A DNA stretch of 64,000 bases from Dongia mobilis (GTDB lineage: Bacteria; Pseudomonadota; Alphaproteobacteria; Dongiales; Dongiaceae): NCBI RefSeq assembly GCF_004363235.1, contig NZ_SNYW01000009.1, positions 1-64,000 on the forward strand. Direction: 5' to 3'. The notes beneath the pieces were generated by a model. It made no database searches. It saw nothing but the letters and a program-made list of their open reading frames with translations, and was not told the DNA's origin. Each line of letters begins with the position of its first letter. Positions within the stretch are counted from its first letter, which is position 1. The translations under genes were made by a program, and so were the position numbers. Below are positions 29,211 to 38,149 of the stretch, one piece after another.

Positions 29211-30236
29211 CGGATCCGGTGCCGCCACGACGCGATTGCGGCCCTGACTTTTTGCCCGGTAGAGGGCTTCGTCCGCCCGATTGACGAATTCCTCCAGCGC
29301 TTCGCCATGCCGATAGCGCGCGACACCGATCGAAACGGTGACGGTGCCATAGCTCTGTCCGGTCGATCGGTTCTTCAGGTAGTGGCTGCCGAGGCTCTGG
29401 CGCAACCGGTCAGCGCGGTCGAGCGCGTCCGCCATCCGCGTCTGTGGCATCAGCAGGGCGAATTCCTCGCCGCCATAGCGCGCCGCCGCATCGGTGCCGA
29501 CCACGCTGGCCTTGAGTTTGGCACCGACAATCTTGAGGACCTGGTCGCCGACGCGGTGGCCGAACTCGTCGTTGAATTTCTTGAAGTGGTCGATATCGAG
29601 CAGCATCAGTGCCAGTTCGCCCTTGTGCTCCGACGCCTGATGGGCACGGAACTGCAGGGCAATGTCGAAACTCTTGCGGTTGCCGATTCCGGTCAGTGCG
29701 TCGGTCATCGCCTCGCGCCGGGCTGTCTCGAGCCGCGTCTGCATGACCGCCATGCGCGCCGAACTCGCCTTCAGCTGCGCTTCCAGCGACTGGTTCTTCT
29801 GGCTCATCAGCCTGGTGGCGGCAATCAGATCGGCGACCAGGGATTTCATGGCGCCAGGATCGATACGCCCGTCAACCAGCGATCCGCTGGCGCGGTTGAG
29901 GGTGGCGCCGAAGGCACCGGCATCGATTCCGGCCTGGGAAACCTGCTTGATCACGTCGAGCAATGTTGCCTGCAACTCGTCGCCGGTGGATTGCAGGGTC
30001 TCGGCACCACCGTTCTCGCGGAAGTATTTGTCGAACAGTGCCTGCATCTGGCTGCCGGAGACGGTGTTGCCCTGGGCCAACAGGGCGTCCAGGTCCTGGC
30101 GCAGCGGCGGGGTCGTGCCGGCTAGATAATGGTACCAGACGCAGAAATTGCCCGGTGTCGGGGAGATGTCGCGCATGGCCATTTCGGCAATGGCCGTCGC
30201 CGCATGCTGCGTGGCAGTATCGACATCCTCGATCAT
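29202..30236 (-). CDS. Diguanylate cyclase (GGDEF domain)
   Basis: 344 residues. The C-terminal GGDEF domain makes the second messenger cyclic di-GMP; the active-site motif is G-G-E-E-F (255-259) and the domain start D-A-L-T-G-I-G-N-R is intact, so it should be active. The inhibitory I-site Arg is missing: the position reads V-G-T-D instead of R-x-x-D. The N-terminal ~160 residues are helical, without a transmembrane segment or recognised sensor, and contain W-Y-H-Y-L-A-G near residue 35. I used ATG 30236 because the 21 residues upstream (to 30299) are Arg-rich and unlike a folded domain; neither start has a strong ribosome site. A promoter would lie in the 152-bp gap to the divergent M81 gene. 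Confidence 0.9.
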   Translation of the reverse strand: MIEDVDTATQHAATAIAEMAMRDISPTPGNFCVWYHYLAGTTPPLRQDLDALLAQGNTVSGSQMQALFDKYFRENGGAETLQSTGDELQATLLDVIKQVSQAGIDAGAFGATLNRASGSLVDGRIDPGAMKSLVADLIAATRLMSQKNQSLEAQLKASSARMAVMQTRLETARREAMTDALTGIGNRKSFDIALQFRAHQASEHKGELALMLLDIDHFKKFNDEFGHRVGDQVLKIVGAKLKASVVGTDAAARYGGEEFALLMPQTRMADALDRADRLRQSLGSHYLKNRSTGQSYGTVTVSIGVARYRHGEALEEFVNRADEALYRAKSQGRNRVVAAPDPSR

Positions 30237-30388
30237 GAAGATCGGCGCCTGGGCCAAGACCGTCCCCCTCAATCCCCTATGGCGGCGCGAGAATTCCATA
30301 TTCCCGGAGTCGCGCCAAGAGTTGATTATGTTCCCAATTCATGGTGCTTTCTAAGCATCGTCGGCTTCGGTACAGGGCAAAGACAATC

Positions 30389-31885
30389 ATGGCGCGCATT
30401 GCGATCGGCGGCTTTCAACATGAAACAAACACCTTTGCTCCGGTCAAGGCCGGCTTTGCCGATTTCGAGATGGCAGATGGCTGGCCGGGGTTGACGCGGG
30501 GCGATGCCCTGTTCGATGTTTTCGCCGGCATCAATCTGCCCCTGCCGGGTTTCATCGACCAGGCGAAGGCAATGGGGCACGAACTGCTGCCGCTCTTGTG
30601 GTGTTCCGCCTCGCCATCGGCCCATGTAACCGAGGATGCCTTCGAACGCGTCGCCGGCGAGTTGCTGGAACGGGTCGGGCGCCTTGAGCGCCTGGATGCC
30701 ATTTACCTCGATTTGCATGGTGCCATGGTGACCGAGCACCAGGAGGATGGCGAGGGCGAGTTGCTGGAGCGGTTGCGCCGCATTGTGGGTGACGCCATGC
30801 CGATCGTCGTCAGCCTCGACCTGCACGCCAATCTGACGGAACGCATGGTCCGCCATGCTTCCGCCCTGGTCGTATGCCGTACCTATCCGCATGTCGACCT
30901 AGCCGAGACCGGTGCGCGTTCCGCGGAGTTGACGGATCGGCTGCTGCGCCATGGCCCGCTGGCAAAGGCCATGCGGCGCGCCGATTTCCTGGTGCCATTG
31001 CCGTGGCAATGCACGCTCATCGATCCCGCGCGGGCGCTTTACCAGGCGGTCGCCGCCAGCGAGGGACGTGATGGCGTTGCAAGCGCCTCCTTCGCCTTCG
31101 GGTTTCCTCCGGCGGACATCCATGAATGCGGACCGGTGATGGTAACCTATGCCGAGAACCAGCGCTCTGCCGACCACGCAGCGGATGCGCTGATCGGTGC
31201 GCTCAACGATGCCGAGCGCGACTTTGCCGGACGCATCTGGTCGAAGGACGAGGCCGTCGCCTATGCCATGGCGACGGGTGAAACGGGGCGGCCGGTCATT
31301 CTGGCGGATACCCAAGACAACCCGGGTGCCGGCGGCAATTCGGATTCGGTTGACCTGCTGGAAGCATTGCTGCGCCTCGATGCGGAAAAGGCGGTCTTTG
31401 CCAATCTTTTTGATCCGGAAACGGCGCGCATCGCCCATGAAGTCGGGCTCGACAACAGTTTCGAGCGCGCCATCGGCGCCTGGTGCGGTTCGCCTGACCT
31501 TGAAAAGCTGACCGGCCGCTTCCGCGTCCTTGCCCTCGGCGACGGCAGCTTCAAGGCGACCGGGCCGTTCTATCGCGGCAATCACATGCAATTGGGGCCG
31601 ATGGCGCTGCTCGGCATCGGGGGCGTCCAGATCGTGGTGACCAGCCGCAAGCAGCAGGCGGCCGACCAGGCGATGTTGCGCCACCTGGGGGTCGAACCAA
31701 GTGCGCAGAAAATCCTTGCGCTGAAAAGTTCGGTGCACTTCCGCGCAGACTTTCAGGACCTGGCTTCGGAGATACTGGTGGTCGCGGCAGCGGGGGACAA
31801 CCCAGTCGACAATGCGGCTCTGCCCTATCGCAATCTGCGGAGGGGCGTGCGCCTGATGCCCCTTGGCAGCGCATTCGCCGGCTAA
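30389..31885 (+). CDS. M81 family metallopeptidase (MlrC-like)
   Basis: 498 residues from ATG 30389, which matches the family N-terminus A-R-I-A-I-G-G-F-Q-H-E-T-N-T-F. The N-terminal metal-site motifs D-L-H-G-A-M-V and S-L-D-L-H-A-N-L-T-E are present, followed by the MlrC C-terminal domain with D-N-P-G-A-G-G-N-S. The name comes from the microcystin-degradation enzyme MlrC, but most family members, including this one by context, have unknown peptide or small-molecule substrates. No transport genes lie beside it. The stop overlaps the convergent methyltransferase stop by 4 bp. Confidence 0.88.
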   Translation: MARIAIGGFQHETNTFAPVKAGFADFEMADGWPGLTRGDALFDVFAGINLPLPGFIDQAKAMGHELLPLLWCSASPSAHVTEDAFERVAGELLERVGRLERLDAIYLDLHGAMVTEHQEDGEGELLERLRRIVGDAMPIVVSLDLHANLTERMVRHASALVVCRTYPHVDLAETGARSAELTDRLLRHGPLAKAMRRADFLVPLPWQCTLIDPARALYQAVAASEGRDGVASASFAFGFPPADIHECGPVMVTYAENQRSADHAADALIGALNDAERDFAGRIWSKDEAVAYAMATGETGRPVILADTQDNPGAGGNSDSVDLLEALLRLDAEKAVFANLFDPETARIAHEVGLDNSFERAIGAWCGSPDLEKLTGRFRVLALGDGSFKATGPFYRGNHMQLGPMALLGIGGVQIVVTSRKQQAADQAMLRHLGVEPSAQKILALKSSVHFRADFQDLASEILVVAAAGDNPVDNAALPYRNLRRGVRLMPLGSAFAG

Positions 31886-32691
31886 CGGCCCTTCTCGCCA
31901 ATCACCAATACGTAATCGCCATGGCTGCTGTCGAAGCCGGCCGCCACTTCGGCAAAGCGCCCGCTGGTCAGGTCCTCGTCCAGCTTGGCAAGACCCATGC
32001 CGACTTCCTGCGCCAGGTCGAGCGCCGTGAAGGCGAAAATGTTGCCGCGCACGCGGGCGTCGAAGTAAACCTCCGGCCGGTGTCGCCCGCAATAGAGGAC
32101 AAAGTCGACCGGGTCCTTCGGTACGTCGAAGGGCACGATTTCTGCGAGGCGAAGGCCGCTCCTGGCGAAGGCGGCCGCGATCTGTGCCTCGCCCGGCATG
32201 CGCGCGGCGGCCCGGCGCATCAACTCCGGAAAGTAGGCGTTGAGCCAGAACTGCTGAGCCTGCTCGGGAAAGGCCGTGAAGGCCACGAAGCGGCCGCCGG
32301 GCCGCAATACCCGCGCGATCTCGGCGAACACGGCATCGAAATCCGTGAGGTGATGCAGCGTCATGGTGCAGAAGGCGCCGGCAAAGGCAGCGTCGGCAAA
32401 GGGCAGGGCCTCCGCTTGCCCGGCGACCCAGTTGATGCGCGGTTCCTTGGCACGGGCGCGCCGCAGCATCAGGGTCGACTGGTCGAGGCCGATCGCGCGC
32501 ACATTTCGGTTTGCGACGGCGATGGTGTAGTTGCCGGTGCCGCAACCGATATCAAGGACGGGATCCGGATGCTGCACATGCAGAAGGCGGGCGATCTCGG
32601 CAGCAAGATTGGGGTCGGCGCGACGTGTCCGGTCATACCCGATGCCGATGCGATCATAGATTGGGCTGCTGCCCTTGGGTTTGTCGATCAT
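31882..32691 (-). CDS. Class I SAM-dependent methyltransferase (UbiE/Methyltransf_11-like)
   Basis: 269 residues from ATG 32691. SAM motif I is V-L-D-I-G-C-G-T-G-N (near 44-53), followed by G-L-D-Q-S at the ribose-binding acidic position and A-L-P-F-A-D-A-A-F as motif II. The N-terminal Y-D-R-I-G-x-x-Y-D-R-T-R-R is typical of small-molecule methyltransferases. Its start codon overlaps the stop of the upstream hydrolase as ATGA, so the pair is translationally coupled and probably works in one pathway. Substrate unknown. Confidence 0.88.
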   Translation of the reverse strand: MIDKPKGSSPIYDRIGIGYDRTRRADPNLAAEIARLLHVQHPDPVLDIGCGTGNYTIAVANRNVRAIGLDQSTLMLRRARAKEPRINWVAGQAEALPFADAAFAGAFCTMTLHHLTDFDAVFAEIARVLRPGGRFVAFTAFPEQAQQFWLNAYFPELMRRAAARMPGEAQIAAAFARSGLRLAEIVPFDVPKDPVDFVLYCGRHRPEVYFDARVRGNIFAFTALDLAQEVGMGLAKLDEDLTSGRFAEVAAGFDSSHGDYVLVIGEKGR

Positions 32692-33551
32692 GTCTCGAGC
32701 AGCCTGACCATGGCGCGGGTGAGCGGAGCGGTGGAATCGGCAAGATCGCGGGTGATTGAAAAGTGATGGCGGTCGGCAATGCACATATACTCCGCGGGCA
32801 TGCCGGCCTCGCGAATCTTTGCGTGATAGCGTGCCGACTGTTCGATCCACAATTCCGGCTCTTCAGCGCCGACCGCGACCAGGGCAGGCACGTGAGTGTG
32901 GATGGGCAGGTGCATGGGCGACAAATTCCCTATATCCGCCTCTGTCAGGCGCAATTCCTCCTGCACCGGGATCCGCGGCACGGGAGCGAGGTCGTAGATG
33001 CCGGTAATTAATGCGGCCGCGCGGATGGCCGCCAGCGGTGCCGGATCGGCCGAAGCGGCGTATTGCAAGGCCATGGCACTGATATGTGCGCCGGCGGAAT
33101 TGCCGGCAAGGATCAGGCGGTCGCCGCTGCCCGACATTTCCGAGGCATGGGTGCGCACCCAATGCAGGGCTGAGCGGGTCTGGGCGAGGAGGTCAGCCAG
33201 GGTGACGAGCGGGCAGAGGTCGTAGTTGACGAGCACCACCGCGGCCCCGGCCGACTGGAACGCCGGTGCGAGGAAGGCATAGTAATCCTTGGACAGCGCC
33301 CGCCAGTAGCCGCCATGGAACCAGATCAGGATCGGCGCCCCCGGTGTGGCGGCCGGGAAAACGTCCAGGACCTGGCGCTGGCCCGGTCCGTAGCGCAGAT
33401 CGCGCCCGACGCCGGGTAGCTGGCGCAGGGGGGCTGACCGGGCGAGATCCTCTGCGAGCCAGTTTTCGTGGTCCGGAACCGCTATCCTCGGCATGAAATG
33501 CTGAGCCAGCACCGCGTTCGAGAGCGTGGCATAGTCGACTTTCGGCGCCAT
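32688..33551 (-). CDS. Alpha/beta hydrolase, kynurenine-formamidase-like
   Basis: 287 residues from ATG 33551, which has a GGTGGGGA ribosome site; upstream in-frame ATGs lack one. The oxyanion motif H-G-G-Y-W and the nucleophile elbow G-N-S-A-G-A-H are those of the formamidase/carboxylesterase branch of the fold, and a candidate catalytic His is in D-R-H-H-F-S-I near the C-terminus. N-formylkynurenine formamidases of tryptophan breakdown share these motifs, but no kynurenine genes are nearby, so an esterase or amidase of other specificity is equally possible. The ATGA overlap with the next gene links it to a methyltransferase. Confidence 0.85.
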   Translation of the reverse strand: MAPKVDYATLSNAVLAQHFMPRIAVPDHENWLAEDLARSAPLRQLPGVGRDLRYGPGQRQVLDVFPAATPGAPILIWFHGGYWRALSKDYYAFLAPAFQSAGAAVVLVNYDLCPLVTLADLLAQTRSALHWVRTHASEMSGSGDRLILAGNSAGAHISAMALQYAASADPAPLAAIRAAALITGIYDLAPVPRIPVQEELRLTEADIGNLSPMHLPIHTHVPALVAVGAEEPELWIEQSARYHAKIREAGMPAEYMCIADRHHFSITRDLADSTAPLTRAMVRLLET

Positions 33552-33700
33552 TCCCCACCGTAAGTAATTGATTTGCGGCATAATTGGCGGCGGAATTGAA
33601 ATTGTCCAGAACAACATAGAGATATGTAGAGGTATCATGATACCGTAATTTTAACTTATTGATTTTATTGCCTTAGAAGCCGACCTGAGAAACTTGCTGA

Positions 33701-33729
33701 TTGACACGGCGTGCGACTGTTTGTATGAC
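33701..33729 (+). promoter_or_regulatory. Near-consensus sigma-70 promoter for rplM-rpsI
   Basis: TTGACA (33701-33706), exactly 17 bp, then TATGAC (33724-33729); the predicted transcript starts near 33736, giving a leader of about 50 bases. This is the best -35/-10 pair I saw in the window, as expected for ribosomal protein genes. Confidence 0.75.
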
Positions 33730-33740
33730 CCCGGCCTGAG

Positions 33741-33775
33741 AGCGAAGGGGTGGTCCCTTCGACGGCAATTTCGCT
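33741..33775 (+). promoter_or_regulatory. Leader with two mutually exclusive stems before rplM
   Basis: CGAAGGG (33743-33749) can pair with CCCTTCG (33755-33761), or AGCGAA (33741-33746) can pair with TTCGCT (33770-33775); the two overlap. Such a switch could serve autoregulation by L13, which is known to repress its own operon in E. coli, but that is inference. Confidence 0.3.
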
Positions 33776-33788
33776 TGAGTGATGAGTC

Positions 33789-34253
33789 ATGAAGACCTAT
33801 TCCGCCAAGCCGGCCGAGGTGGTGAAGAAGTGGGTCCTGATCGATGCCGATGGCGTCGTCCTGGGCCGTCTGGCGTCGGTAATCGCCAACCATCTGCGCG
33901 GCAAGCATAAACCGACCTATACCCCGCATGTCGATTGTGGCGACAACATCATCGTCATCAATGCCGACAAGGTGCGCGTCACCGGCAACAAGCTGGAAGA
34001 CAAGGTTTTCTACTATCACACCGGCCATCCGGGCGGCATCAAGGAGCGCAGCTGGGGCAAGATCCTGGGCGGCAAGCATCCCGAGCGCCTCATCATCAAG
34101 GCTGTCGAGCGCATGGTTCCGCGCGGCCCGCTCGGCCGCCAGCAGATGAAGAACCTGCGCGTCTATGCCGGCACCAACCATCCACATGAAGGGCAGCAGC
34201 CGGTGACGCTCGACGTTGCGGCGATGAACCCGAAGAACAAGAGGACTGCGTAA
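33789..34253 (+). CDS. rplM: 50S ribosomal protein L13
   Basis: 154 residues, full length. It is an early-assembling protein of the large ribosomal subunit. The conserved N-terminus [14 protein letters not shown]-x-I-A, G-D-x-I-I-V-I-N-A and M-V-P-R-G-P-L-G-R are all present. The rpsI start follows its stop by 2 bp, the universal operon partner. Confidence 0.98.
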   Translation: MKTYSAKPAEVVKKWVLIDADGVVLGRLASVIANHLRGKHKPTYTPHVDCGDNIIVINADKVRVTGNKLEDKVFYYHTGHPGGIKERSWGKILGGKHPERLIIKAVERMVPRGPLGRQQMKNLRVYAGTNHPHEGQQPVTLDVAAMNPKNKRTA

Positions 34254-34255
34254 TC

Positions 34256-34753
34256 ATGGCGCAAGAACCGCAGAAGATTTCGGATCTGAAGGATCTCGGT
34301 GCCGCGACGCGTGGCGTGGCCGCTGCCGAAGTGGCCGCGCCGAAGCACGAGCGCAAGGTCGATGCGCAGGGCCGCGCCTATGCGACCGGCAAGCGCAAGG
34401 ACGCCATTGCCCGCGTCTGGATCAAGCCGGGCAGCGGCAAGATCACGGTCAACGGCCGTGACTCGACCGTCTATTTCGCCCGCCCCGTGCTGCGCATGAT
34501 GATCAACCAGCCGTTCGGGATCGTGAACCGTGCCGGCCAGTTCGACGTCAACGTGACTGTTGCCGGTGGCGGTCTTTCCGGCCAGGCCGGTGCCGTGCGC
34601 CACGGCATCAGCAAGGCGCTGACCTATTTCGAGCCTGACCTGCGCGGTGCGTTGAAGGCCGAGGGTTTCCTGACCCGCGACAGCCGCACCGTCGAGCGCA
34701 AGAAGTACGGCCGCGCCAAGGCGCGCCGCAGCTTCCAGTTCTCGAAGCGCTAA
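34256..34753 (+). CDS. rpsI: 30S ribosomal protein S9
   Basis: 165 residues. The universal S9 domain (from about residue 36) contains [13 protein letters not shown] and ends with the basic tail R-R-S-F-Q-F-S-K-R that reaches the decoding centre. The ~35-residue N-terminal extension is common in alphaproteobacterial S9. It is co-transcribed with rplM and followed by a strong terminator. Confidence 0.98.
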   Translation: MAQEPQKISDLKDLGAATRGVAAAEVAAPKHERKVDAQGRAYATGKRKDAIARVWIKPGSGKITVNGRDSTVYFARPVLRMMINQPFGIVNRAGQFDVNVTVAGGGLSGQAGAVRHGISKALTYFEPDLRGALKAEGFLTRDSRTVERKKYGRAKARRSFQFSKR

Positions 34754-34777
34754 GCGTACTGGCCAAAAGGTACTGGC

Positions 34778-34810
34778 AAAGGGGTGCGCTCTGGCGCACC
34801 CCTTTTTCTT
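34778..34810 (+). terminator. Rho-independent terminator after rpsI
   Basis: GGGGTGCGC (34781-34789) pairs with GCGCACCCC (34794-34802), extendable by three A-T pairs, with loop TCTG and TTTTTCTT after it. Confidence 0.92.
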
Positions 34811-34845
34811 TGGGCAATATCCAGCGGAACCGGGAAAGAACTGAG

Positions 34846-35757
34846 ATGGCGACAATCTTCATCGATGGCGAAGCTGGGACCACGGGCCTTGGCATTCGCG
34901 AGCGCCTGGTGAGTGTGCCAGGGGTGGTCCTGAAGAGCCTGAGCGGGGATCGCCGCAAGGATCCGGCCGCGCGGCGTGACCTGATGGCGGAAGTCGACCT
35001 GGTGGTTCTCTGCCTGCCGGACGATGCGGCCAAGGAATCCGTCAAGCTGGCCTGCGATCTCGGTGATCGCGCGCCCAGGATCCTGGATGCCAGCACGGCG
35101 CATCGCGTGGCGCCAAACTGGGTCTATGGCTTTCCGGAAATGGTACCGGGACACGCCGAAGCCGTAGCCAAGGCGCGGCAGGTGGCCAATCCTGGTTGCT
35201 ATCCGACCGGCGCAATCGCCTTGCTGCGTCCGCTGACCGATGCCGGCCTGCTGCCGCCGGATCACCCCGTCACCGTCAATGCGGTAAGTGGCTATTCGGG
35301 TGGCGGCAAGGCGATGATCGAGGCGCATGAGCGGGATGGCGGGCCGGCTTTTGAACTCTACGCCCTTGGGCTTGCGCACAAGCATGTGCCGGAACTGATG
35401 AAATATGCCGGGCTGAAGCGGCGCCCCATCTTCGTCCCCTCCGTCGGGCATTTCCGCCAGGGCATGCTGGTTTCGATCCCACTGCATCTCGACACATTGC
35501 CGGGGCGGCCGCGAGCGGCCGACCTTAGCGCGGCCCTGGTCGAACACTATGCCGGCAGCGACCTCGTGTCTGTTGTCGCTCCCGAGGCTGACGGTAAGCT
35601 GGAGCCGGAGGCGCTCAACGACACCGACCGGCTGGAACTCCGGGTCTATGCCAATGAAGTAGCACGCCACGCCGTACTGGTGGCGCGCCTCGACAATCTC
35701 GGCAAGGGGGCTTCGGGTGCTGCCGTGCAGAACATCAGGCTGATGCTGGGTCTCTGA
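34846..35757 (+). CDS. argC: N-acetyl-gamma-glutamyl-phosphate reductase (ArgC, short type)
   Basis: 303 residues from ATG 34846. It reduces N-acetylglutamyl phosphate to the semialdehyde in arginine biosynthesis, using NADPH. The nucleotide-binding start is I-F-I-D-G-E-A-G-T-T-G-L-G-I, and the catalytic Cys is in V-A-N-P-G-C-Y-P-T-G-A. The length fits the shorter ArgC2 class (about 310 residues) rather than the ~345-residue class. Position after rplM-rpsI is conserved in alphaproteobacteria. The terminator in between means it needs its own promoter or read-through. Confidence 0.95.
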   Translation: MATIFIDGEAGTTGLGIRERLVSVPGVVLKSLSGDRRKDPAARRDLMAEVDLVVLCLPDDAAKESVKLACDLGDRAPRILDASTAHRVAPNWVYGFPEMVPGHAEAVAKARQVANPGCYPTGAIALLRPLTDAGLLPPDHPVTVNAVSGYSGGGKAMIEAHERDGGPAFELYALGLAHKHVPELMKYAGLKRRPIFVPSVGHFRQGMLVSIPLHLDTLPGRPRAADLSAALVEHYAGSDLVSVVAPEADGKLEPEALNDTDRLELRVYANEVARHAVLVARLDNLGKGASGAAVQNIRLMLGL

Positions 35758-35768
35758 GGGAGAAAGTC

Positions 35769-36299
35769 ATGGCCGCGCTCGTCATGCCGTACAAGGGTAT
35801 CCATCCCAGGATCGCGGCGGATGCGTTCGTCGCACCCACTGCGGTCATCATCGGCGATGTCGAGATCGGTGCCGAGGCATCGGTGTGGTTCGGCTGCGTG
35901 CTCAGGGGCGATTCAAATTCGATCCGTATCGGTCCCAGAACCAACGTGCAGGACGGGACTGTGATCCACGTCAATCACGAGCGGGAAGGGGCGGCCGGGA
36001 CCAGGGCCATGATCGGCGCCGACGTTACCATCGGCCATATGGCACTGCTGCATGCCTGCACCGTTGAGGATGGCGCATTCATCGGCATGAAGGCCTGCGT
36101 CATGGACGGTGTTATCGTCGAAGGCGGCGCGATGGTGGCCGCGGGTGCATTGGTTACGCCGGGCAAGCGCATCCGCAAGGGGGAACTCTGGGCCGGATCG
36201 CCGGCCAAGCTGATGCGTCCGCTCAGCGACAAGGAAATGGCGTACTTCGCCTATTCGTCGGAACATTACTGCCGCGTGGCAGCCAGCTACCGCGACTGA
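35769..36299 (+). CDS. Gamma-class carbonic anhydrase family protein
   Basis: 176 residues forming a left-handed beta-helix of hexapeptide repeats. Three candidate zinc-binding histidines are in T-V-I-H-V-N, T-I-G-H-M-A and L-L-H-A-C. Homologues trimerise; some hydrate CO2, others (such as E. coli YrdA) show little activity. It starts 11 bp after argC, so the two are probably co-transcribed. Confidence 0.92.
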   Translation: MAALVMPYKGIHPRIAADAFVAPTAVIIGDVEIGAEASVWFGCVLRGDSNSIRIGPRTNVQDGTVIHVNHEREGAAGTRAMIGADVTIGHMALLHACTVEDGAFIGMKACVMDGVIVEGGAMVAAGALVTPGKRIRKGELWAGSPAKLMRPLSDKEMAYFAYSSEHYCRVAASYRD

Positions 36300-36305
36300 A
36301 GCGCC

Positions 36306-37988
36306 TCATATGGTCCGGATCGTCGCGAGGAACTGCTCGACCTCCTGGCGCAGGTCCTGGGCATCGCGCGACAGCGCATTGCTGGATTCCAGCAACTGGC
36401 CGGCCGCGGTGCCGGTTTCGCTTGCGGCGCGGCTGACTGTGGTGATGCGGGTCGACATTTCCTGATTGCTGCCGGCCGCCTGCTCGACGCTGCGGGCGAT
36501 CTCCTTGGTGGCCGCACTTTGCTGCTCGACGGCAGCGGCGACGCCGCCGGTGATCTGGTTGATCTCGTCGATGGTGCCGGCAATGCTTTCGATGGCGGCT
36601 ACTGCCGCACCGGATTCATTCTGGATCCCGTTGATCTGCTGCGCGATCTCGTCGGTGGCCTTGCCCGTCTGGGTCGCCAGATTCTTGACTTCGGACGCCA
36701 CAACGGCGAAGCCCTTGCCGGCTTCGCCGGCGCGTGCTGCCTCGATCGTGGCATTGAGTGCCAGTAGATTGGTCTGGCTGGCAATGTCGGTGATGAGCTG
36801 GACTACCGCACCGATACGCTGCGCGGCATCTGCCAGTTGGCGAATCTGCGCGTTTGTGTTGCTTGCCTGGGTCGAGGCTTGGCCGGCGATCTCGCGCGAG
36901 CGCCCCATCTGCTGGCCTATCTCGGCAATCGAGGCGGCGAGTTGCTCGGTCGCGGCCGCCACGGCGTTGACATTGCCGGTGGCCGCTTCGGAAGCCTGGT
37001 TGACCTGACCGGCCTCGGCTGCCGTGTCCTCGGCAACGCGGGACATGGATTGTGCCGTTCCCTCCACTTGGGCCACGGCGGCAATGACTGATTCCAGACG
37101 TGCCGTAACGTGGCGATCGAAGTCGCGGCACAATTGCTCCAGCCGCTGCGTGCGCTCCTCCCGCGCTGCCAGGTCCCGGGATTGGGCGGCCTTCAGTTCT
37201 TCGGTCTTGATGGCGTTTTCCTTGAAGACTTGCACGGCCTCAGCCATGCGGCCGACCTCGTCGCCGCGCTGGAGACCGGGAATCTCCACTGCCTGGTCGC
37301 CACGGGCGAGGCGCTGCATGGCGTCCACCATGCCAAGTATCGGGCGCGAGATGCCGCCGGCGGTGAGCCAGTTGACGATAATCAAGAGGATCATGGCGAT
37401 CGCGGATACCGCCAGCAGAACCTGGATCAGGCGGTTGTTCGTTGCGGTGGCGGCGCTGCCGGCGCTGTTGCCGAATTGCTCGATCAACTCGCCGAGCGTT
37501 TCCATGCGCTCTTCAAGGTCGGTGAAAGCCGTCATGAAGTGGGGAAAGTCCTCCCGGCCGGCGGTCACGTCGCTGAGGCCCAGCGCGACATTCTCTTGCG
37601 CGGCGACGATATAGGCCTCCAGGGCCGGCACGACCTCGTCGACCGCGTTGCGGATTTCAGGTGCCAGGGGAAGGGCCTGCAGGGCAGCGATCGATTGCTC
37701 GAAATCGGCGACATGATCGGCAAGGTCGGCGCGGATCGAATCCCGGTCGGCGGCATCGCCGTCCGGTCCGGTCACCAGGGCGAACAAGACGTCGCCGCGC
37801 AAGGCGTCGTGCATCATGTCGGCGTGCTTCTGATGAAGGACGGCGGTGGTCGACGTGATCGAGGTTTCGAGGCCGCTGTTGCTGCGCGACATACCGAACA
37901 AGCCAACGCCTGCGGTGACGACAATCGCTGCGACCGCAGCCAGACCGGCCAGCAGCAGGCGGGTTTTCAGGGACATTCGGTTGCTCAT
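36306..37988 (-). CDS. Methyl-accepting chemotaxis protein
   Basis: 560 residues. A transmembrane helix at about 10-33, a periplasmic helical-bundle sensor domain (about 35-185), a second transmembrane helix (about 187-210), a HAMP domain (about 212-265) and a cytoplasmic signalling coiled coil. The tip sequence [15 protein letters not shown] is perfectly kept, so it should couple to CheW/CheA. There is no C-terminal CheR-tethering pentapeptide. The ligand cannot be read from sequence. It is a lone chemoreceptor here, between arg and gln genes, convergent with the carbonic anhydrase gene with a 6-bp gap. Confidence 0.95.
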   Translation of the reverse strand: MSNRMSLKTRLLLAGLAAVAAIVVTAGVGLFGMSRSNSGLETSITSTTAVLHQKHADMMHDALRGDVLFALVTGPDGDAADRDSIRADLADHVADFEQSIAALQALPLAPEIRNAVDEVVPALEAYIVAAQENVALGLSDVTAGREDFPHFMTAFTDLEERMETLGELIEQFGNSAGSAATATNNRLIQVLLAVSAIAMILLIIVNWLTAGGISRPILGMVDAMQRLARGDQAVEIPGLQRGDEVGRMAEAVQVFKENAIKTEELKAAQSRDLAAREERTQRLEQLCRDFDRHVTARLESVIAAVAQVEGTAQSMSRVAEDTAAEAGQVNQASEAATGNVNAVAAATEQLAASIAEIGQQMGRSREIAGQASTQASNTNAQIRQLADAAQRIGAVVQLITDIASQTNLLALNATIEAARAGEAGKGFAVVASEVKNLATQTGKATDEIAQQINGIQNESGAAVAAIESIAGTIDEINQITGGVAAAVEQQSAATKEIARSVEQAAGSNQEMSTRITTVSRAASETGTAAGQLLESSNALSRDAQDLRQEVEQFLATIRTI

Positions 37989-38091
37989 CGTCGTTCCCCC
38001 TCCGATGCCAGCCCGGAATCTTGATCGATGTTAGTGAAAGGAGGGTTAACCCGGCTTGAGCGACCTAGGACGAATATCCTCGATTCTCGAC

Positions 38092-38121
38092 AAAAAAAGG
38101 CGGCTGGGTTGCCCCAGCCGC
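38092..38121 (-). terminator. Rho-independent terminator after glnA
   Basis: On the minus strand GCGGCTGGG (38121-38113) pairs with CCCAGCCGC (38108-38100), loop GCAA, followed by seven Ts after one C. It separates glnA from the chemoreceptor gene. Confidence 0.92.
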
Positions 38122-38149
38122 TTCAGTTCGTACTGCCGCAAGGAACTCT

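Noticed and set aside
29202-30236. Considered as a LapD-type receptor for the TAAG adhesins
   Set aside because: No transmembrane helices, HAMP or EAL domain; it is a plain cytoplasmic cyclase.
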